Program-made: the position numbers and the translations under genes | The notes under the pieces: generated by a model | What the model was told of the DNA's origin: nothing | The model's input: the letters and a program-made list of their open reading frames with translations, nothing else | The model's database searches: none | Assembly (NCBI GenBank): GCA_002508425.1 | Contig: DAKU01000125.1 | Coordinates: 1 to 40,696 of the forward strand | Origin: Methanosarcinaceae archaeon UBA470 | GTDB lineage: Archaea; Halobacteriota; Methanosarcinia; Methanosarcinales; Methanosarcinaceae | Reading direction: 5' to 3' | Length of the DNA stretch: 40,696 bases | Part shown: positions 16,618-24,273 of the stretch, in pieces | Layout: every line of letters starts with the position of its first letter | Numbering within the stretch: position 1 is the stretch's first letter

Positions 16618-17744
16618 GTTCTCCCCTCCCATATAGCCCTTCTGAAATCAGATAGTATGGATATATTGTTCACAGCCCTCTCATATCCGGTAATGTGAGC
16701 TGTGTTCATATCCAGAAAAATATCACTTTGCTGTAGATATCCGAATATATGCTGCATCTGCGTATTATCTGAAGCAGCAGCATGTTCCTTTATTTCTTGT
16801 GCTATGATCTCAAGTTCCTTTAGGTAGAAATGCTGTGCATGGTTTCCAAGCAGGCCCCCCATCCCATAACGAGCTGCAGACTCGGTTTTTATGGTGTCCA
16901 GCTTTACTTTGTCAAATCTGCTCGCGGCATCTTCGGGCTTGATCATGCTGATACCTCTTTCCTCCAGGCTTTGCGGCAGTTCTGTTAGGAACTGGAACAT
17001 CCCTCCTGTTTTGCTCTCGTTCCAGGCTATGGAACCGTAATCCAGGTAAAGAGTGATAACATCACCTTCAATGCGCTCAATCCAGGAAGAGAATTTATCG
17101 GCTATCAGTGGATAATCTTCCCATGATTTGTCACAGAAATGCCTGCTGATGTCCTCGCTGAGGCCAATGTGCCGAAGCAGTGTGGGTATGTCATCAGAAT
17201 ACACTTTAGACGGCACATCTGTGTTTAGCAGATTTTTAGCCCCCTCTGCTATCATACATTTCAAACCCAGCTTTTTGAGCACTCCTCCAATATTTCCCGA
17301 TATCATCAATTCAGGATTTACAAAAGCTGAAGGAGTAATGCCAAACAGCTCCGATATTTTTTCCATATGCGTCCATACCTGCTCTTTAAAATCCGTGAGG
17401 TCGGGATAAAGAGCACTAAGGGAATGATAATAGGTTGATGCCGCAAATGAAACATTTCCGGTATCTGCCAACTCCCTGAATGAATTCAATACTCTTGGAT
17501 CCCAGGAGCATTGATCAAGAAATGTCCCTGAAAGGTTCAGTGTATAGGCCGCTCCATTAGCAATCGATCGTTCTAGTATCTTGTTAGTTCTGCCAATGTT
17601 TGCTGCCATACGCTGAAAATCATTAAAGATCCTCTCCTGGTCAAAATAAGTTGATATCTCAGGTATGCGATAACCATCCGCAGACCAGTACCATTTCAAA
17701 TGATAAGGTAGATGTAACTCCACACACACACAAACCGATTCCAT
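16614..17744 (-). CDS. Divergent GH57-like paralogue, possibly non-catalytic
   Basis: 376 residues, clearly related along its length to the adjacent GH57 gene (VELHLPYHLKWYWS versus FEVHQPYRLKWFWP at the N-terminus). The aligned catalytic positions survive as E145 (NPELM) and D235 (YLDYG), but the substrate-binding surroundings are lost. HQPYR becomes HLPYH, YETFGEHQ becomes YGSIAWNE, and the WAD region near the end is replaced. Such GH57-like proteins may be inactive partners or have altered specificity. It is first in the leftward glycogen operon. The start at 17744 is set by alignment; an ATG at 17759 is in frame. Confidence 0.8.
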   Translation of the reverse strand: MESVCVCVELHLPYHLKWYWSADGYRIPEISTYFDQERIFNDFQRMAANIGRTNKILERSIANGAAYTLNLSGTFLDQCSWDPRVLNSFRELADTGNVSFAASTYYHSLSALYPDLTDFKEQVWTHMEKISELFGITPSAFVNPELMISGNIGGVLKKLGLKCMIAEGAKNLLNTDVPSKVYSDDIPTLLRHIGLSEDISRHFCDKSWEDYPLIADKFSSWIERIEGDVITLYLDYGSIAWNESKTGGMFQFLTELPQSLEERGISMIKPEDAASRFDKVKLDTIKTESAARYGMGGLLGNHAQHFYLKELEIIAQEIKEHAAASDNTQMQHIFGYLQQSDIFLDMNTAHITGYERAVNNISILSDFRRAIWEGRT

Positions 17745-17794
17745 GATTAGATATATCATCTCTCATTATTTTAGTCTATTGTACTTTAACAACA

Positions 17795-17802
17795 GTATAT
17801 AT
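17795..17802 (-). promoter_or_regulatory. Putative TATA box of the leftward glycogen operon
   Basis: GTATATAT, read as ATATATAC on the minus strand, lies about 54 bases before the chosen GH57-like start. This would give a leader of roughly 28 bases. It is placed by position and composition only. Confidence 0.4.
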
Positions 17803-17833
17803 TCTAATGCATAGATATTAACGATATTGTTTT

Positions 17834-17849
17834 ATTGGTAGAGACCAAT
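17834..17849. promoter_or_regulatory. Perfect inverted repeat between the divergent glycogen operons (candidate operator)
   Basis: ATTGGT (17834-17839) and ACCAAT (17844-17849) flank four bases. The repeat lies immediately upstream of the TATA-like TTTTATAC at 17855-17862 that serves the glycogen synthase gene. A dimeric regulator bound here would contact the promoter and could switch between synthesis and breakdown. This is inference. Confidence 0.4.
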
Positions 17850-17883
17850 TAAACTTTTATACAATCATCAGTGGGAATCAATA

Positions 17884-19701
17884 ATGTTTGAACGAAAATG
17901 GTTAGTTATAGCAGGGGAAGAGGCTGGTCCAAAGTCGAATAAAATGGGTGGTATCTGGAATGTGATTGATGCCGAAGCTACTACTCTTGCATCCCTGATG
18001 AGTTCAGGGGCCATCAAGGATGAGATGCTACCCGGCATTATAGTTGCAGGTCCCTATTATGGACATGCAGGCACTGATTGGCACAAAAGCCTCAACCGTA
18101 TTACTGATATGACTGGGTTTGAGCCTTATGAAACTGAGGATGAGGTCACAGAAGCTATCACAGCCATGAAATCAAGAGGTATTGAAATCATTAGTGGTGT
18201 ACGCCATTACAAAGGCATACCTATTATTTACCTGATGTTCAAAACAAACGATTTCTGCAGGATAATGTCCGACTACTCAGGTACCGTTATGTGCCTCACC
18301 GATAAAGTGAAAGCCGAAGCTTTTTCTCTTGTAGGACTCGATTCGTTAAAGTATGAGAACATGGGTAATGGACAGGAATATACTCATTATCTTAATCTCT
18401 CATATGCTATTTCCGAGTTCATACGAGAGCTTGTGACAATAAAAACACAACGTGCAAAGGATTTCACGGATAAGGCGATATCTGATTTCGCTGCTTCTCT
18501 TATGCCCAGCATGCATGTATACCTGCATTGCCACGAGTTCGGCGTATTTTATACTCTGGCAAGGTTGCGTAAATTAGGTTTGTCTGTAAATTCAGTAGCT
18601 ACCTACCATGCAACATTACCAGGGAGAGCCTCAGGGCATCAATCATTACAGAAGATCCGTCAGAATGATGGCACTTGGGATCAAAAAGTGCCGGAGAACC
18701 TGGCAAGACTTGAAGCCCTTTCAGTAAATGCCGATGTCGTGACCGCAGTAGGTGACTCCACGCGCAAAGAAGTAAAATTGTTCTACGGGATAGATTCGAT
18801 AGTTGTGCGCAATGGTATAGACAGCAATGGAGCAGGCATTTCCATGGAAAAAAAGAAGAAATGTCGTGAGAAGATACAGACCTTCCTTTCAGATAATATT
18901 CATAAAGTGTATGGAGGTGTGCCTATTCCTGTGAAAAGGATACTACCAGTTTTCTCCATATCCCGTATTGAGATCGAGAACAAAGGTTATCCTGACCTGC
19001 TGGATTCCCTCATGTTATTGGATAGAATGGTGAAGATGGAGATAGTTGCAGGTCAGCAGGATGAGGACATACGTGTAGTATGCTTTATTATTGCGGCCCA
19101 TGGTCCAAAGTCAAATGTGCCAGATGGGTTCCCTCTCAAGCTTCCGGATGAGATCTTACAAGGTGAGGAGATAAGACTCCAGAGGATGATCACGGAAAGG
19201 CAACTCGAGCCTGCACAACTCATCACAGGAAGAAGACATGTGACAGCTGTATTGTACCCTCAGTGGATATCAAATCATGACGGCGGTCTTAATATGAACT
19301 CTGATGAGTTGATGGCAGGGTGTATTGCAGGGATCTTCCCGTCTAGATATGAACCTTTCCTGCTGACGGGACTTGAAGCAGGAAAAGAGGCTACACCAAG
19401 CATAGTTAGCAAGGTATGCGGTTTTAGTGATGCCCTTGCAAGCATCAAACGCCTCGTGATGGGTATGGGTGGTGTGATAGTTGTGGATAATATAGACCTT
19501 CCATATAATGAGACCATAGCTGACTATGCTCTTGCTATGGATTATTTCCTGGACACTTACATTGATGACAAAGTTAAGTACAGCCTTCTTTGCCAAGAGG
19601 CCAACCTGCTTGCAAAGGAAATGAACTGGCTGAGTCCCACAAAAGAATACTACGAGCTTCTGACGGGTGTATGCATAGTCCAGGAAGAAGAGGAAAACTA
19701 A
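17884..19701 (+). CDS. Glycogen synthase, GT3-like glycosyltransferase
   Basis: 605 residues, cytosolic. The first Rossmann domain begins with the nucleotide-sugar loop KMGGIWNVIDAEA (about 20-32). HCHEFGVFYTLARL (about 218-231) and YHATLPGRASG are typical of eukaryotic-type (GT3) synthases. The second domain carries the E-x7-E motif in RYEPFLLTGLEAG near 488-500. It would extend alpha-1,4-glucan chains from a UDP- or ADP-sugar. The TATA box lies about 26 bases before the ATG, suggesting a very short leader, although GGGA is present upstream. It heads a rightward operon with a GalT-like enzyme and a GT4 enzyme. Confidence 0.85.
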   Translation: MFERKWLVIAGEEAGPKSNKMGGIWNVIDAEATTLASLMSSGAIKDEMLPGIIVAGPYYGHAGTDWHKSLNRITDMTGFEPYETEDEVTEAITAMKSRGIEIISGVRHYKGIPIIYLMFKTNDFCRIMSDYSGTVMCLTDKVKAEAFSLVGLDSLKYENMGNGQEYTHYLNLSYAISEFIRELVTIKTQRAKDFTDKAISDFAASLMPSMHVYLHCHEFGVFYTLARLRKLGLSVNSVATYHATLPGRASGHQSLQKIRQNDGTWDQKVPENLARLEALSVNADVVTAVGDSTRKEVKLFYGIDSIVVRNGIDSNGAGISMEKKKKCREKIQTFLSDNIHKVYGGVPIPVKRILPVFSISRIEIENKGYPDLLDSLMLLDRMVKMEIVAGQQDEDIRVVCFIIAAHGPKSNVPDGFPLKLPDEILQGEEIRLQRMITERQLEPAQLITGRRHVTAVLYPQWISNHDGGLNMNSDELMAGCIAGIFPSRYEPFLLTGLEAGKEATPSIVSKVCGFSDALASIKRLVMGMGGVIVVDNIDLPYNETIADYALAMDYFLDTYIDDKVKYSLLCQEANLLAKEMNWLSPTKEYYELLTGVCIVQEEEEN

Positions 19702-19737
19702 CAGGATAATCTGTTTAATTAAGCAGGAGAAATACTA

Positions 19738-20718
19738 GTGTCTGAGATACGCAAACACTATTTCCTTGAGGATTATTGCATAATAGCTGCCGGAAGAGGC
19801 AAAAGGCCTTCGGATTATTCTTCTTTCCCTGAGGTCCAGAATGCTACAAGTTGTGTGTTCTGTGCAGGCAAAGAAGACATGACACCACCAGCTATGGCAG
19901 TGTACAAGCATGGAAAGATCCTTCAAGACAGTAAGAATGAACTTATTAGAGATTGGCAGATCCGTTGCATACCAAATCTATATCCCGCACTTAGTCCGGA
20001 AGGTGCTGGTATTCCCTATCAATCGGGCTATGGTTTCCACGAAGTGATAATTGAAACACCTCAACATGAGAAAAGGTTGACCAATTTCACAGATGACGAA
20101 ATGACCCTCCTCATGACGGCTTACAGAGATCGGGTCCTGCATTATTGGAAACAGCCACAGATACAATACGTATCTCTATTCAAGAATTGGGGAAAGCAGG
20201 CAGGTGCGTCTCTGGAGCACACCCATTCTCAGCTCATCGCATTACCCTTGATCCCTCCTTTAATTAAAAGGGAATCAGATTTAATCCATGAGAAAAGCAA
20301 ATGTCCTTATTGTGATATAGTACATATGGAATCTTCAAATGAACGTTCCATTTATGAGAATAAACATTTCATAGCCTTTGCTCCTTATTGCTCAAAGGTT
20401 CCATTCGAGATCTGGTTCCTTCCAAAAGAACATGTAAGTCATCTTGGAGCAATGTCAGAGGATATGCTGCATTCGCTCGGTGTTGCTATGAGCTATGTGC
20501 TTTCCAGATTAGAAACAGTACTGGGATCTCCTTCTTACAATTATATGTTTTTCCAGCTGCTGAATGATGATTCATATCATTTGAATATCAGACTCCAGCC
20601 TGTGACAAGCAAGATGGCCGGGTTTGAGAAAAATACAGACATATTTATCAATACAATGCCTCCTGAAAAGGCTGCCGAGTATATGAACGAAGGAATGTCC
20701 GAGCAGGAAACACATTGA
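19738..20718 (+). CDS. galT: GalT-like hexose-1-phosphate nucleotidylyltransferase (HIT superfamily)
   Basis: 326 residues with a GTG start supported by AGGAGA seven bases upstream. The active-site HxHxQ motif is H161-T-H163-S-Q165, where the second histidine would carry the nucleotidyl group. Metal-binding cysteine pairs are C39/C42 and C189/C192. The family exchanges UMP, or in some members AMP, between sugar phosphates. Next to a glycogen synthase, this enzyme may make or recycle the nucleotide sugar for glycogen rather than serve galactose use. No galK or galE is nearby. Confidence 0.85.
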   Translation: MSEIRKHYFLEDYCIIAAGRGKRPSDYSSFPEVQNATSCVFCAGKEDMTPPAMAVYKHGKILQDSKNELIRDWQIRCIPNLYPALSPEGAGIPYQSGYGFHEVIIETPQHEKRLTNFTDDEMTLLMTAYRDRVLHYWKQPQIQYVSLFKNWGKQAGASLEHTHSQLIALPLIPPLIKRESDLIHEKSKCPYCDIVHMESSNERSIYENKHFIAFAPYCSKVPFEIWFLPKEHVSHLGAMSEDMLHSLGVAMSYVLSRLETVLGSPSYNYMFFQLLNDDSYHLNIRLQPVTSKMAGFEKNTDIFINTMPPEKAAEYMNEGMSEQETH

Positions 20719-20739
20719 ATATAGATAAGCGGGGAAAAA

Positions 20740-21912
20740 ATGAGGAAATTAAGAATTGGTATGTTCTCGTGGGAGAGCTTGTATTCAGTAAAGGTGGGAG
20801 GAATAGCCCCTCATGTTTCTGAATTATCCGAGGTACTTGCTTCTAAAGGTCATGAGGTGCATATATTCACCCGTAACCGCGGGCTTGAACCGCATGCATT
20901 CATAAATGGTGTGCATTATCATCGTGTAGACCACGATCAGTCAGGTGGCGTGATGAACCAGATGAACAGGATGTGCGATTCCATGTACTGGATGTTTCTG
21001 GAAATGGTAGACCGTTTTGGTCATTTTGATATTCTCCATGGTCATGACTGGCATCCGGTGAATGTACTATGCAAACTCAAAGCAGAAAAAGGATTGCCTT
21101 TCCTTCTCACATATCACAGTACGGAATGGGGACGTAACGGGAATGCACATGGGTATTGGTGGGAGGCTAAAACCATCTCACACCGAGAATGGCTGGGTGG
21201 CTATGAAGCTGCTGAAGTTATAATTACTTCAGAGGTACTGAAAAAGGAAGTGCAGTCCCTATACCGTATTCCGGATTACAAGATCTCACTGGTACCCAAC
21301 GGTATTTTCCTGGATAAGATACGCAATGACGTAGATCCGGGTGAAGTAAAGAAGCGATACGGTATCCATCCGCTGGCACCTGTGGTTTTGTTCATCGGGC
21401 GCATGAGTTATCAGAAAGGACCTGATATGCTTGTAAAGGCCATAGGAAAAGTATTGTCTCACCGGTGGGATGCACAGTTTGTATTTATCGGAGAGGGAGA
21501 AATGAGAGCCCATTGTGAATATATGGCTAGTTCAATGGGAGTTAAGAATGTGGCTCATTTCCTTGGTTATGCTTCCGACAAAGTTTCTAGGGATTGGTAC
21601 AATGCTGCAGATATCGTATGTGTTCCAAGTCGCAACGAGCCTTTTGGCATTGTTGTACTTGAAGCATGGGATGCAAGTAAGAGTGTGGTGGCTACTGATG
21701 CTGTGAAGCTTATTGAGAACTTCAAGAATGGAGTTACCGTGTACCAAAACCCGGATTCCATTGCATGGGGAATCAACTATGTGCTGGATGGCTTAGGGAA
21801 AGCAGGTTTTGGTAAAGAAGGGCGTAAGCTTATTGAAGATGTCTATAACTGGCAAGAGATAGCGTATTCCACATTGAAAGTTTATGCCCGTGTGGTGAAA
21901 GACAAAAAATAG
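20740..21912 (+). CDS. GT4-family glycosyltransferase, glycogen-synthase-like
   Basis: 390 residues in two Rossmann domains. The acceptor side has VKVGGIAPHVSELSEVLASKGHEV near the start and HGHDWHP near 103-109. The donor side has VLFIGRMSYQKGPD (about 215-228) and the E-x7-E motif in RNEPFGIVVLEAW near 302-314. This is the retaining GT4 pattern shared with archaeal glycogen/starch synthases and sucrose-type synthases. Context suggests a second alpha-glucan synthase or primer-building enzyme. It starts 21 bases after the GalT-like gene behind a GGGGA site, so it belongs to the same operon. Confidence 0.85.
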   Translation: MRKLRIGMFSWESLYSVKVGGIAPHVSELSEVLASKGHEVHIFTRNRGLEPHAFINGVHYHRVDHDQSGGVMNQMNRMCDSMYWMFLEMVDRFGHFDILHGHDWHPVNVLCKLKAEKGLPFLLTYHSTEWGRNGNAHGYWWEAKTISHREWLGGYEAAEVIITSEVLKKEVQSLYRIPDYKISLVPNGIFLDKIRNDVDPGEVKKRYGIHPLAPVVLFIGRMSYQKGPDMLVKAIGKVLSHRWDAQFVFIGEGEMRAHCEYMASSMGVKNVAHFLGYASDKVSRDWYNAADIVCVPSRNEPFGIVVLEAWDASKSVVATDAVKLIENFKNGVTVYQNPDSIAWGINYVLDGLGKAGFGKEGRKLIEDVYNWQEIAYSTLKVYARVVKDKK

Positions 21913-21940
21913 AGTATCTGAGAAAAACTACTCATACTCT
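21911..21940. terminator. Inverted repeat between convergent genes
   Basis: AGAGTAT (21911-21917) is complemented by ATACTCT (21934-21940). It overlaps the ends of the GT4 gene and of the small leftward ORF, a usual place for a shared bidirectional terminator. The stem is short. Confidence 0.3.
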
Positions 21941-22071
21941 CTTTTCACAGAAGGTCCTCTGTAAACTCTTTTTTCATAATCCCCGTATCCTCTGTGTTTA
22001 GCTCTTGCCTTCTGCTTCAATTGCTGCTCCAGCAATTCTTCCACATCTTTCCACTCTGTAGTATCCGACAT
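21928..22071 (-). CDS. Small conserved-looking protein downstream of NIF3-family gene
   Basis: A 47-residue ORF (MSDTTEWKDVEELLEQQLK... ending RGPSVKREYE), short and strongly charged, with an amphipathic helix (EDVEELLEQQLKQKARAK-like) followed by a basic/aromatic tail. The ATG at 22071 has GAGGGA upstream. An in-frame ATG at 22086 overlaps the NIF3 stop (ATGA) and would add five residues. Codon use and the overlap with the preceding gene favour a real product. The function is unknown, possibly a nucleic-acid-associated small protein. Confidence 0.55.
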   Translation of the reverse strand: MSDTTEWKDVEELLEQQLKQKARAKHRGYGDYEKRVYRGPSVKREYE

Positions 22072-22082
22072 CAAATAATCCC

Positions 22083-22823
22083 TCATATCACCCTGATGAA
22101 TGGATTGTGATGTATGAATTCCACATCTAATCCCAGCAGGTCTGCCAGGCGCGGACAGAGCTCCTCCATACCCGGATTCTCGGTAGCATAATGTGTGGCA
22201 TCGATAAGAATAAGCTCTCCCCGAGAGCGTATCACATCATGTTTAAGTTCTGAAGAAACGAACGCTTCAACGCCGTGCTCTCTTGCCACTTCCAGATACT
22301 CGTTGCGAAAACCACTACCTCCAAAAACCATTACACGTTTTATATCATCCCTTTCCCCAACATATTGTACATGAGTGTTGAGACTTTTTGCTACATGGTT
22401 TGCCAGGGTTTCCGTGGAACATACAGGCACTTCACCTATCCGCCCCATTTGAAGTTCTTGTATATTATTAAGTCCCAGCCTCTTTGCAAGCACATCGTTT
22501 ATTCCACCTTTAGCCCTGTCAAAATTCGTATGCATGGAATATAGAGAAATCCTGTTATCCAGAGCTATTTGCAAACTGGTGGCAAGACTTTTGGAAATAC
22601 AATTCACCGGATTAAAAATAAGCGTATGATGGGTGATTAACAAATCAGCATTGATCTCTGAGGCCCTATTAAGTACATAATCAGTAGGGTCCAAAGCAAC
22701 TGCTATTTTTTTAACATCATTATCAAGGTCCAGATTAAGACCAATTTTGCCTATATCGAACTCTGCAGCAAGCTCAGGAGGAGCTATTTTTTCCAAAACT
22801 GGGATGATCTTAGATAAATGCAT
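22083..22823 (-). CDS. NIF3-like dinuclear metal protein
   Basis: 246 residues of the NIF3/YbgI/DUF34 family, which form toroidal hexamers with two metal ions per subunit. The metal ligands are visible in LLITHHTLIF (about 60-69), HTNFD (about 97-101) and DATHYATENPGMEE near 218-231. Some members act as GTP cyclohydrolase-like or general metal-dependent hydrolases; the family's role is still debated. It is transcribed leftward with the small ORF behind it. Confidence 0.88.
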   Translation of the reverse strand: MHLSKIIPVLEKIAPPELAAEFDIGKIGLNLDLDNDVKKIAVALDPTDYVLNRASEINADLLITHHTLIFNPVNCISKSLATSLQIALDNRISLYSMHTNFDRAKGGINDVLAKRLGLNNIQELQMGRIGEVPVCSTETLANHVAKSLNTHVQYVGERDDIKRVMVFGGSGFRNEYLEVAREHGVEAFVSSELKHDVIRSRGELILIDATHYATENPGMEELCPRLADLLGLDVEFIHHNPFIRVI

Positions 22824-22961
22824 AAAAGGCCTTTGTCCTCAATTCATAAGAATCTGTCGCAATCAAAAATCTATAATCCAATGCAGGCACAAGAAATCCC
22901 ACGGCAATTCTATCGAAGCATTAAAATATAATTAGATATATTATTATAGAGAGGTTTATTT

Positions 22962-23705
22962 ATGAGAATCGAAAGTGGGATAGAAGGTTTGGACGAGACC
23001 ATACAGGGAGGACTACTCCCGGAACGTGTTTATCTGTTAAGCGGACCTCCTGGAGCTGGCAAGACCACCTTTGGAGTACAATTTCTTGCAAAAGGTGCTC
23101 TGCAGGGTGATGTGGGACTGTATGTCACATTACTTGAGTGTCCCCAGAACATAATAAATGATATGTCCAACTATTCTCTTAATGTCATACCACTTATAAA
23201 AGTGAAGAAACTGTTATTTGCTGACCTGGGACCCCGTATGGAATATGGATACATGGATGAATTAAAAGACATAATTCAGCCCCATGAAAAAATCGAAGGC
23301 TATTCCAATGAACATGACGCTCCATCTCCTGCCATGGTCTTTAAAGAACTGGCAGCTTACGTTGCTGAATACAATGTCAAAAGGCTTGTCATTGATTCCA
23401 TGACTGCAATACGCTTTGCAACACAAGACCCGGCACTTCAGGAAAAAGAAATGACACGTTTCATCAGGAACCTGAAAAAACTGGGTTGTACAACTATTAT
23501 TATAGGTGAGCTAACGGATCCAAGTGCATATACTACCGAACAGTTTGCATCCCATGGAGTAATTTTCCTGCACAACTTCCTTTATGAAAAGCAGATGACA
23601 CGTGCTATTCAGATAATCAAGATGCGTGGCACAAAACATGACTGCAATATGCATAAAGTTCAATTCACTGAACGAGGGTTGCAAGTAGAAGGTCTTCTAC
23701 AATAA
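22962..23705 (+). CDS. KaiC-like RecA-superfamily ATPase
   Basis: 247 residues, a single KaiC domain. It opens with the family signature IESGIEGLDETIQGGLLPERVYLLSG. Walker A is GPPGAGKTT (28-36) and Walker B is LVIDSMTAIRF near 138-148. KaiC-like proteins in archaea are signal-transduction ATPases, often encoded beside histidine kinases, and are not clocks as such. A GAGG site precedes the ATG. The gene is followed after 14 bases by an unknown protein and then a multi-PAS kinase, all rightward, suggesting one signalling unit. Confidence 0.88.
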   Translation: MRIESGIEGLDETIQGGLLPERVYLLSGPPGAGKTTFGVQFLAKGALQGDVGLYVTLLECPQNIINDMSNYSLNVIPLIKVKKLLFADLGPRMEYGYMDELKDIIQPHEKIEGYSNEHDAPSPAMVFKELAAYVAEYNVKRLVIDSMTAIRFATQDPALQEKEMTRFIRNLKKLGCTTIIIGELTDPSAYTTEQFASHGVIFLHNFLYEKQMTRAIQIIKMRGTKHDCNMHKVQFTERGLQVEGLLQ

Positions 23706-23719
23706 GGAAGTGGGGAAGG

Positions 23720-24217
23720 ATGCGGCTTTTTAAGAGGGAAGAAGCAAAAAGAATGCTCAGCGATTCGGAGAAATCCGAGCTGGAAAAAAGGGCCTATGAT
23801 CTTGGATTTGAAGTTGGTTATCATAAACATTCAGAACTGGGCTGGGTTAGTGAGCGATATGCTGCCCTGGAATCAGTGGCAAAGGAAGCAGGTCTTCTTG
23901 AGCTGGTCAGTGAAAATTATAAAAGAGGAAAGGAAACAGGAACCAAAAACAGGGAAAAAGACATGAAACTTGGCCTTAGCAAAAAAACTAAGGAAAAGGA
24001 AAGACATGCCACTGAAGCTTTTTATGATATATCCCCTCAAGAGAAAGACCGTATTCACTTAAGATCAGGATTTACATCATTTCAGGAAAACAACGAGCGC
24101 CTCTACGGCATGCTCCAGCATCCGAATGTAACTGAACTGCCTTCCCTTACAGAAATGTCTAAGGCTGTTGAAAGGCCGCAAATGATCAACGGTTTCAGGC
24201 TGCTTGTTCCAAAGTGA
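23720..24217 (+). CDS. Charged helical protein of unknown function, KaiC-linked
   Basis: 165 residues that I do not recognise. The sequence is rich in Lys/Glu, largely predicted helix, with a segment YDLGFEVGYHKHSELGWVSERY (about 29-50) and a basic stretch KETGTKNREKDMKLGLSKKTKEKE (about 75-98). There is no signal peptide, membrane helix or cysteine motif. It follows the KaiC-like gene by 14 bases with GGAAG upstream, and precedes the sensor kinase by 56 bases. It may be the adaptor between the ATPase and the kinase, which is inference from gene order. Confidence 0.7.
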   Translation: MRLFKREEAKRMLSDSEKSELEKRAYDLGFEVGYHKHSELGWVSERYAALESVAKEAGLLELVSENYKRGKETGTKNREKDMKLGLSKKTKEKERHATEAFYDISPQEKDRIHLRSGFTSFQENNERLYGMLQHPNVTELPSLTEMSKAVERPQMINGFRLLVPK

Positions 24218-24273
24218 TAAAATAAAGCACGATGACCGATACGACCTCTTCGATCCAATGAGCAGGAATATCC

